Made by a program: the position numbers and the translations under genes
Source: Tessaracoccus sp. OS52
GTDB taxonomy: Bacteria > Actinomycetota > Actinomycetes > Propionibacteriales > Propionibacteriaceae
NCBI RefSeq assembly: GCF_020687685.1
Contig: NZ_JAJEWM010000001.1
Span: 744,001 to 808,000 of the forward strand
Direction of reading: 5' to 3'
DNA length: 64,000 bases
Notes under the pieces: generated by a model
What the model was told of the DNA's origin: nothing
Database searches by the model: none
Seen by the model: only the letters and a program-made list of their open reading frames with translations
Shown here: piece by piece, positions 49,562 to 57,500 of the stretch
Layout of the letters: each line of letters opens with the position of its first letter
How positions within the stretch are numbered: the stretch's first letter is position 1

Positions 49562-51625
49562 CTAGAGCCTCTTGGCAATGTCGTCACGAACCTCGTCCGC
49601 GATGGCGTCAAGCTTCTTGTACGCGCGCTCAAGGTCGTCGACGGACGCTTCACCGCGGTCGTTGTTGACCTCTGCGGTGACCGCTTTGTTCAGCTGCCGA
49701 ATCACGACTTGGCTGTTCGGGGCCATCGGCCCCTTCAGCAGCTTCGCGAGCTGCCGTCCCTGCCGCGGCAGATGCAGCTCGTCAAGGACCCTGTTCGCGA
49801 CCGCCCCGGCCCGTTGGTTGAGCCGCTTCCGAGCCGACTGGCGACGACGCTGCGGAGATACCGGGATGGCGGTCGGTACGTGGGCGGCTCGCGCGGCCTG
49901 TTGCTCCAGGAGGGCCGCTCGCAACTGCTCCAAAGGCACGATGTCGCCGAGCGTCAGGCCTGGGGCGACCTCTTTGGCGAGCATCTCCTCCAGGACGCGG
50001 TCGTCGCTCGGATCCAGGTAGGCCTGGTCGATGAAGCTGGTCAGGATCTCATCATTCACCAGCATGCCGCCGTCGAAACGCCGAGAACGAGGTTCGCCGG
50101 TCGGCTCGGTCGGTTCTAGGTTGATCTCCTCGCCAACAACCCACCCGTGGATAAGTTCCTGATCATCGAGGTCAAGTTCCCGGAACTCAGACCACCGCCC
50201 GTCGTTGTTCAAGCCCACGTGCGAGACCACGGTGCCTTGGTTGTCAGGGTGGTCGGGCTTGTTCTGCTGGACCACGCGCATGACCCGCCCGACGAACTGG
50301 ATATATGGGGCCAACGACCGGAACGGCCGGAAGATCGCGCCCACGCTGAGCCGTGGGTGGTCGAACCCCTCGCCGAGCATCTGGACCTGCACAATGCAGT
50401 CCAGAGTCCCAGTCCGCAGGCGCTCAAGAACTGCTTCCTGCTCGTCCTCGTCCATGTCCGAGTGGATCTCCGCGGCGTCGTAGCCGCACTCCTCATACAG
50501 AGCCGCGACCTGGCGCGCGTGGTCGACCGAGCATGCTGCGGCGATCACCTGGTGCTTCACCCCGGTCTGCGCGCGCATTGCCTCGCACTGCTGGATGCTG
50601 GCCTCCACGATGTGTCGGTTGCACTCCGGGCTCAACGCGACACCGCGACGGAACCACGCCTCCTCGCGTAGTTCAAGCACCTCGTCCAAGGTGTGTTTGA
50701 CGGATTTGTCGTCGCTGTAGGTGAAGTACAGCTCGGCCGGCGCGACATTCCGGGAATGGATCTGCTTGATGTACCCCTGCACCATCGCCTTGGTGAAGGA
50801 GAACTTGTACAGCAGTTGGCCGTGCATCTGTTTGTCGTCGGCGCGGAAGGGTGTCGCGGTCAGGCTCACTACCTTCGCATGCGGGAACCGCCGGAGCACC
50901 TTCTGCCAGCTCTCCGCAGGCGCGTGGTGGCCCTCGTCGACCAGGATCATGTCAAAGAAGTCCTGTGGGAACTTCGGTAGCCACCGGTCGGCGCGGCTCG
51001 CGAGCTGCTGCACATTGGTCACTACGAAGTCGCTCTCGATAGCGTCATGGACGTTGGCCGCTGGACCGTCGAGCACTGCAGTCCATGGTCCGGCTGTAAA
51101 GTCAGACAGGACCCGGGTCTTTGTCCAGAAGCATTCGCGGCTGGTTATGTCGAGGGCATCCTGCACCCCCTTGCGGATAGTCAGATTTGGCGTGATGACG
51201 AGCACCCGGCCGTCGGCGATTCCGAACGGGAGGGTCGACATGATGCCGGTCTTGCCGCAGCCCACGGGGATCTGCAGGATTCCCGGTTCGTTCGACGAGG
51301 CGAAGTGCTCGCGCACTGCGCGGTGCGCCTCCCGTTGCGGCTCGCGCAGCAGTTCGTTCGCCTCAATGTCTGCGTTCGCGGTGGCAAAGACCGACACCTT
51401 GCCGCTCGCGTCCTGCGCACGCCGGTACTCCAATCTGAACTCCTCCAGGTCAGCCTCCCGGTAGTAGCGATGGCTGCTGCCCGGGCGCTTGACCGCGGGA
51501 AGTCGCCCATCACGGTCCCAGCGTCGCAGCGTCTGGGCGGACACGCCCACGTACTCGGCGGCCGCCGCGACGCGCAGGAACTCCTGCTTGAACTCCGACT
51601 TCAACTCTCGCTCGTCACCCGTCAT
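49562..51625 (-). CDS. HTH-SF2 helicase (DEAD/DEAH family) fusion protein
   Basis: This 687-aa protein has an N-terminal MerR/excisionase-like HTH (about 16-66: LRVAAAAEYVGVSAQTLRRW, SSHRYYREADLEEF). It is joined to a superfamily 2 helicase. Helicase motifs are Walker A PVGCGKTG (about 120-127), DEGHH (230-234), TATPF (256-260), QMLGEGFDHP and QFVGRVMR. The C-terminal 200 residues are helical and basic. Such DNA-binding helicases occur on mobile elements and in defence loci. It forms a unit with the downstream 78-aa gene. The cellular role is not known. Confidence 0.85.
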   Translation of the reverse strand: MTGDERELKSEFKQEFLRVAAAAEYVGVSAQTLRRWDRDGRLPAVKRPGSSHRYYREADLEEFRLEYRRAQDASGKVSVFATANADIEANELLREPQREAHRAVREHFASSNEPGILQIPVGCGKTGIMSTLPFGIADGRVLVITPNLTIRKGVQDALDITSRECFWTKTRVLSDFTAGPWTAVLDGPAANVHDAIESDFVVTNVQQLASRADRWLPKFPQDFFDMILVDEGHHAPAESWQKVLRRFPHAKVVSLTATPFRADDKQMHGQLLYKFSFTKAMVQGYIKQIHSRNVAPAELYFTYSDDKSVKHTLDEVLELREEAWFRRGVALSPECNRHIVEASIQQCEAMRAQTGVKHQVIAAACSVDHARQVAALYEECGYDAAEIHSDMDEDEQEAVLERLRTGTLDCIVQVQMLGEGFDHPRLSVGAIFRPFRSLAPYIQFVGRVMRVVQQNKPDHPDNQGTVVSHVGLNNDGRWSEFRELDLDDQELIHGWVVGEEINLEPTEPTGEPRSRRFDGGMLVNDEILTSFIDQAYLDPSDDRVLEEMLAKEVAPGLTLGDIVPLEQLRAALLEQQAARAAHVPTAIPVSPQRRRQSARKRLNQRAGAVANRVLDELHLPRQGRQLAKLLKGPMAPNSQVVIRQLNKAVTAEVNNDRGEASVDDLERAYKKLDAIADEVRDDIAKRL

Positions 51626-51639
51626 AGATTAACTATATC

Positions 51640-52060
51640 AAACCTTCCAAGCTTTCCATTCCTCTACATACTCAGCACTGCTGTGCACGGATGTCGGTTC
51701 GTGACATGGGGCGCGCCTCTTGTCCACCGAAGAGGTTCGGTCCCCCGCTATGTGGTCCCGACGGGAGCGACATCCTCCACCCAGGAGGCGGCTACGAATA
51801 GCGCAAACGCGCAGGTTCCGCTCAATCCAGGACTTGGTCGGACGCCGGGGACGCGAGCTCGACTTCCACGCCGACCCCGTCCAGGTCATCGACCGGGAGG
51901 TGCGGATCGTGTTGCGCCGAACGGCGCCGGGGCGGGCGGCGAGGGGGAGTCCATCGCGACCTCGGCCGCGGCCGACCAGGAGGTCATGGAGCCGCAGGAA
52001 CTCCCGGTCACGGGGGTACGTCCGTGAGTGAACCCGAGTTCCCGCTCCCTGTCGTGCCGC
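51640..52060. other. Gap with short decayed frames
   Basis: About 420 bases after the helicase start. + strand frames such as FRSIQDLVGRRGRELDFHAD (around 51820) and a GTG frame at 52024 (SEPEFPLPVVPLIVEGLPVE) look weakly coding but match nothing I know. Confidence 0.3.
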
Positions 52061-52667
52061 TCATCGTCGAGGGCCTCCCGGTGGAGGTCAGGCAGCCGGC
52101 CGACGCCGGGGCTCCAGCTGAGGAGGGCGAGGCGTCTGCCCGGCAGCTTCGGCAGCTGCGAGATCGGTGGTGTCGACAACCTCGACCACTCCGCGCAGCC
52201 GCGTGCGGGCAGCCTGGCAGTACAGCTCAAGATGCTGGAGACGGAATGGGGACGGGAAGGGACGGTCCCTCTCGATGCGACGGCGGAGCGTGACCTGGTC
52301 AGCGTGCAGGATGAAATGCGTATGGTAATGCCGTGTCCGGCAAGGCCCTCGCTGATCTCACGCCAATACGCTCGGCCAAGGCAGTCACCGGGATCACCAA
52401 CGTGCCGCCGACGTAGTCCACGCGTCGGGCGGTTTCAACAACCAAGGGTCGCTACGGCGGCTAGTGCTGGAAGTTGTCAGTGATGGGCAGTCGCGGTGTG
52501 ATGTCCATGAGTGTCTTGCCCACATTCTCTGCGTCGAACACCCTTGAGTTCGGGATCAGTTGCTGGACCAGCGCGCTGGTGGTCGTCTTGCCTGCGCCAT
52601 GGGCGCCACTCAGCCAAACGATCGCGCGCTCGACGCTACCGTCCGCCAATGAAGCAGTCCGCGACAT
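52061..52667 (-). pseudogene. Decayed ATP-binding kinase-like gene
   Basis: The first 68 codons are intact and start a P-loop protein (IVWLSGAHGAGKTTTSALVQ, FDAENVGKTLMDITP, TDNFQH). The frame then meets TAG, two Pro codons and a second TAG. Reading through gives RPLVVETARRVDYVGGTLVI. After two frameshifts it continues FILHADQVTLRRRIERD and LRGVVEVVDTTDLAAAEAAG. Both TAGs stand where relatives have Trp. The full gene was about 190-200 codons. Confidence 0.7.
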
Positions 52668-52899
52668 CGCAAGCCGACATCCTCATGCCGCCGTAAGGGC
52701 GGCGCCGTCGTGGGGTTGCCCGGTCGCGGGTGGCTTGTCTGCCAGGAGGGCGTCTGGGGTGGTGCAGGTCTCCGCATTGCGGGCAGGTCGCTGGGTGGTA
52801 GTGGCGGCGTCGCCGGCAGGCCAGACACAGCTGACCCCCGGGGGCGGTGGTGAAGGAGTGACGGTTCCCGCCGCAGTCCCAGCAGGCCCGTTCGCTCAC
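52640..52899 (-). pseudogene. Zinc-ribbon protein fragment of an integrase cassette
   Basis: A GTG at 52899 starts SERACWDCGGNRHSFTTAPG with further Cys pairs (LCLACRRRRHYHPATCPQCG), typical of Zn-ribbon proteins that accompany actinobacterial tyrosine integrases. The sequence after about 65 residues loses character and runs into the neighbouring kinase remnant. Confidence 0.45.
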
Positions 52900-52933
52900 T
52901 CGTGGGGGCGACGGATGGTGGCCCTGACGGGCT

Positions 52934-53223
52934 TCAGGTGCCGATCCCCGGCTGGCTGTCGTTGACCGCGACGGGGAGGTCGCGGACGTGTTCGCGGCGC
53001 AGCTGCAGCAGGTCGCCAGCGTTGCAGTTGAGGATGTCACACAGGGCGGCGAGCAGCTCGACGTTGATCCGTTGTGGTGTTTTCGTCACGACCGGTGGAT
53101 CATTTGACGGGACAGGTGGATGCCGCGCTCTGCCAGCGGGGCGACCAGGTCGGTGGTCTGGAAGATGCCGTTCTCGGCCATCACCTGACGCAGGTGCCAG
53201 TAGAAACTCACCCGTGTGGTCAT
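52934..53223 (-). pseudogene. XRE-type regulator with frameshift
   Basis: Starting next to the integrase stop the frame reads MTTRVSFYWHLRQVMAENGI and LVAPLAERGIHLSRQMIHR. After a single-base deletion near 53095 it continues VTKTPQRINVELLAALCDIL and NCNAGDLLQLRREHVRDLPV to its stop. Together this is an approximately 96-residue Cro/C1-like HTH protein as found beside tyrosine integrases. It overlaps the integrase 3' end by a few bases. Confidence 0.65.
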
Positions 53224-54250
53224 CAGTCCTCCTTGGCCCCGTAGACGCGCGAGAGCGCGGCTTGGAGCGTCTTGGTCTTGAAATTGTTCGATACCGAGGT
53301 GTAGATCGCTGTCGTCGACGCATATGAGTGGCCGACCTGTTCGGTGCCGAACCGTTCGGGGTAGCCGAACTCGACCAGGTGGGTCACATACGAGTGCCGC
53401 AGGCAGTGCAGAGTCAACTCGGCCGGAAGTTCGGCCTGTTGGCGCAGGTAGGCGAACCTGTGGTCCATCGTCTTGACCGAGACCCGCTGTCGGCGCTCGG
53501 TCAACCACAGCTCTTGGCGTGGCCCTGGTTGAAGCAGCGGCCGGGCCTGGTCGACCCATTGACGCAGCCCCTCGATCACCCAGTCGAACTCGGGAACCGA
53601 CAGCACGGTGCGTCGCCGGGGGACCCCACCGCCGCTGGACTTGCCGTAGCGCACATGTATCGCGCCGTAGGTGCCCCAGGCCGGCATGCTCGGGTTCGGC
53701 CGAAGATCGGCCACGTCCAGCATGCACAACTCGCGTCTTCGTAGCCCGAACGCGTAGGCGGTCTTGATCATCTGCGCGTCGCGGAGCGCCGCCAACGCAC
53801 CCTTGCGGCCCGAGCGTTGCGCGCGCTCGATGCGGGTGTCGACGTGGTCGAACAGGTGTTGCAGTTCGTCGTAGGTGAACGGTCGGCGTTCGGGTCGCCC
53901 TTCGTACTCGACCAGATGGGCGGCGGTGTTGAAGTCGTGGCACGCCTGGGAGGGGATCATCCCGAAGCGTCGTTCACACTGTTCCACCCAGCCGTAGCGT
54001 CCATCGAGCAGATAGTTACAGAACAACCGCAGGGTCTGGTGGTAGCCGCGGATCGTCGAGGGTGCCAACCGATCAGGGCCGATCACCAAGCCTGCTGTGA
54101 AGTCTCGACATCGCCCGCGGTCCACACCCAGGGGAACGAGTCGGTCACCTAGGTGGACCTGCGGATCAACGCGATCCTGGGCTCGACCGTCGCATCCACC
54201 AGCAGTCGGGAACGCTGCTGCCGAGCCCAACCCGACACCATCGCCTCGAA
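53223..54250 (-). pseudogene. Tyrosine recombinase (integrase), broken near N-terminus
   Basis: The catalytic part is intact: RRPFTYDELQHLFDHVD, AYAFGLRRRELCML (catalytic Arg), LTLHCLRHSYVTHLVEFGYP (His-Arg) and STTAIYTSVS (Tyr). The N-terminal SAM-like segment (WARQQRSRLLVDATVEPRIA) ends in an in-frame TAG near 54150. It resumes (VTDSFPWVWTAGDVET) and joins the catalytic frame only after a shift near 54095. The gene is probably no longer functional, unless a shorter product starts inside. Confidence 0.7.
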
Positions 54251-54329
54251 TACCGCGACGGGCTCGTTCAAGTGCGCGATGCCGGGGGCCAGGACCAGAT
54301 GTGCAGCACCGGGAACGGTCACCACCCAC

Positions 54330-54579
54330 CCCAGCCGTAAACTTAGAAGTGACGATGACAATGGAAAGTGACCACGGTCATCATGGCGACCCGAACGCCA
54401 CAAGGCCCTGACGAAACCGGAGACGGACCACTCACGACCCATTGGGTGAACGCGCACTCCGCACCGATCAACCCAGGGTTGATTCGGGACCCTTCCTCCG
54501 GTAGTGCAAGAGGTGTGTGGCTCTTCAAGTTTTGGGGGTACGTGGGCTGTAGCCGTGGTCGGGTGGGCCATCTGGGGGT
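54330..54579. other. Gap upstream of relaxase, oriT candidate region
   Basis: 250 bases with no supported gene. Inverted repeat ATCAACCCAGGGTTGAT (54467-54483) lies about 100 bases before the relaxase start, where MobF origins of transfer are usually found. No IHF-type or other element could be confirmed. Confidence 0.4.
54467..54483. repeat. 17-bp inverted repeat, possible oriT element
   Basis: Perfect arms ATCAACCC and GGGTTGAT flank a central A. MobF relaxases recognise such hairpins next to the nick site. Function is inferred from position only. Confidence 0.45.
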
Positions 54580-57500
54580 GTGGTTGCTTCTGTTCACAAG
54601 CTGACGGCTGGGTCGGGCTATGACTACCTGACTCGGCAGGTGGCTGTGCAGGATTGGACGGAGAAGGGCCACGTGTCGTTGGCGTCGTACTACTCGGAGA
54701 AGGGTGAGGTCCCCGGCTCCTGGCGGGGCGCTGGTGTGGCGGGGTTGGGGGATGTCGCGGTCGGTGGCCCTGTGTCGGCGGAGCAGATGAAAGCGCTGTT
54801 CGGTGGCGGGTTCCACCCGAACATGGCCGCCAGGCTCGCCGACCTGCCGACCGACGCCACCCCAGACCAGATCAACCAGGCGTCGCGGTTGGGGCGACCG
54901 TTCCAGGTGGGTCCTGCCGTCACCGGGTTCCAGCGGGAGGTCGCGGCCCGTTGCGGCCGGTGGCAGCAGCAGCATCCCGACGCGTTGGAGGTGCCGGTCG
55001 CGGTGTTGGCTGGGATCCGCAACGACGTCGCCCGGGAGGGTTTCGTGCGGCGGTTGGGTCGGTTGCCGTCGGGGTTGGAGTTGTCGTCGGAGGTGGCGCG
55101 GTTGTCGCGGGATCCGTCGACAACGTGTGCTGGGTTTGATGTGACGTTCACGCCGGTGAAGTCGGTGTCGGCGTTGTGGGCGGTGGCTCCGCTGGAACTT
55201 GCGGCCCGGATCGAGCAGGCCCACCACGCTGCGGTGGCGGACGCGTTGCGGTTCTGGGAGCGGCACGCGTTGTTTTCGCGGGAGGGGGCCGGTGGGGTTC
55301 GGCAGGTTGATGTGACCGGTTTGGTGGCGGCGGTGTTCGTGCACCGGGATTCGCGGGCTGGGGATCCGAATTTGCATACGCATGTGGCGGTGGCGAACAA
55401 GGTGCAAACTCTGGCGGGGAAGTGGTTGGCGATCGACGGCCGGCTGGTGTTCAAGGCGATGGTGTCGATCTCGGAGACCTACAACACCCAACTGGAAGCC
55501 CACCTGGCCAGACTGGGGATCGGGTTCGTGGAGCGTTCCGGTGGCGACCCGGGCAAGGCGCCGGTGCGGGAGATCGTGGGGGTGCCGGGGGTGTTGACTG
55601 CGCGGTGGTCGTCGCGGCGGGCGGCGATCACCACCCGCCAGCAGCAGCTCGCCGCGGACTTCCAGGCCGGTCATGGCCGGCCGCCCACGCCGGTGGAGGC
55701 GCTGCGGTTGGCGCAGCAGGCGACGTTGGAGACCCGGGCCGCCAAACACGAACCCCGCACCATCGCCCAGCAACGCCAGTCCTGGCTGGCTGAGGCCCAG
55801 TCGGTGCTCGGGGACGCGGGGGTCGCTTGCATGGTCGCGGCGGCCACCTCCCACACCCGGACACGCACCCCGGTGGCCGACTCCTGGATTGATGAGACTG
55901 CCGCGGGGGTGGTTGCGGCGGTGGGGGGGTCGCGGGCGACTTGGCAGGTGTGGCACCTGCGCGCCGAAGCCTCCCGCAGGGCCCGGCAGCACGCCACCGA
56001 TCCGGTGGTGGCGGAGGCGTTGACGGGGGAGGTGCTGCGCCGCGCCACCGGGCTTTGCGTGCGATTGGATGGAGTGGGGGATGGGATCAGCGAGCCTGCG
56101 GTGTTGCGGCGCCGGGACGGCGCCTCGGTGTACTCAGTCTCCGGGGCGCAGTTGTTCACCTCGGCCCGGATCATGCACGCCGAGCAGCGGATCATCGAAC
56201 TCGCCGGCCGCAGCGACGGCCGCCGGGTGGGGGAGTTGCAGGTGTCGTTGGCGTTGCTCGCCTCGCAGGCGAACGGCATCACATTGAATGCCGGACAGAC
56301 CGCTCTGGTCCGGGCCATGGCAACCAGCGGCGCCCGGGTCCAGCTGGCGCTCGCAGCCGCCGGGTCGGGGAAGACCACCGCGCTGCGGGTGCTGGCCGAC
56401 GCCTGGCGCGAGGGCGGGGGAGAGGTGCTGGGGTTGGCACCGTCGGCGGTCGCCGCCCGGATGCTTGGTGACCAGGTCGGGGAAGCGACCACGGTGGCGA
56501 AACTGGTGTGGGACCTGACACACGGTCGAGCCGGTGACGTCCGGATTGGGCCGGGGACTTTGGTGATCGTCGATGAGGCCGGGATGGCCGACACCATCGC
56601 CCTGGGCGCCGTGATCGATCATGTCGTGGGTCGTGGGGGTTCGGTCCGGTTGGTGGGGGATGATCAGCAGTTGGCGGCGATCAGCGCCGGTGGGGTGCTG
56701 CGCGACATCGCCCGCATCCACGGGGCGGTGGAGTTGACCGAGCTGCTTCGCTTCACCGACCCCGCTGAAGCCGCCGCCTCGCTGGCGCTGCGCGAAGGCC
56801 GCGGCGAGGCGCTCGGGTTCTACCTCGACAACGACCGCATCCACCCCGGCACCCACCAAACCAGCATCGAGGCCGCCTTCCACGCCTGGACCCGAGACCG
56901 GGCCGCCGGCCAGGACAGCCTGATGCTGGCCAGCACCCGCGACACCGTCACCGAACTCAACCGCCGCGCCCGCGAAACCCGCCTCGCGTCGGCAGCCGAG
57001 ACAGACGTCCCGAGCGTCTGGTTGGGGGACGGGAACGAGGCCTCGGCCGGCGATCTGATCATCACGAGGTTGAATGACCGCAGGCTGCGGGTCTCGGCGA
57101 CGGACTGGGTGAAGAACGGCGACCGCTGGACCATCGAGAAAGTAGCCGCGGCGGGGGGTGTCAGGGCCAGGCATCAGGGTTCTGGTTTGTCCGTGACGCT
57201 GCCGGCCGGCTATGTGGCCGGGCATGTGCAGCTCGGCTACGCCGTCACCGCCCACACCGCCCAAGGAATCACCGTCGATTCCACGCACAGTGTCCTGACC
57301 GGGGCCGAATCGAGGCAGCAGCTGTATGTGATGCTGACCCGCGGCCGCCACGCCAACCACCTCTACGCCCCCGTGGTCGGCGACGGGGAGGAACACACCC
57401 TGCTGCACCCCACCACCCTCCGGCCGGAGACCGCTGTCGACGTGCTCGAGGCCACCCTCGGCCGCGACGGCGCCCCCGTCTCCGCCACCACCCAGACCCG

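Noticed and set aside
54343-55992. 549-codon - strand open frame opposite the relaxase
   Set aside because: Arg/Pro/His-rich translation typical of antisense in high-GC DNA; the relaxase on the + strand has clear catalytic motifs.
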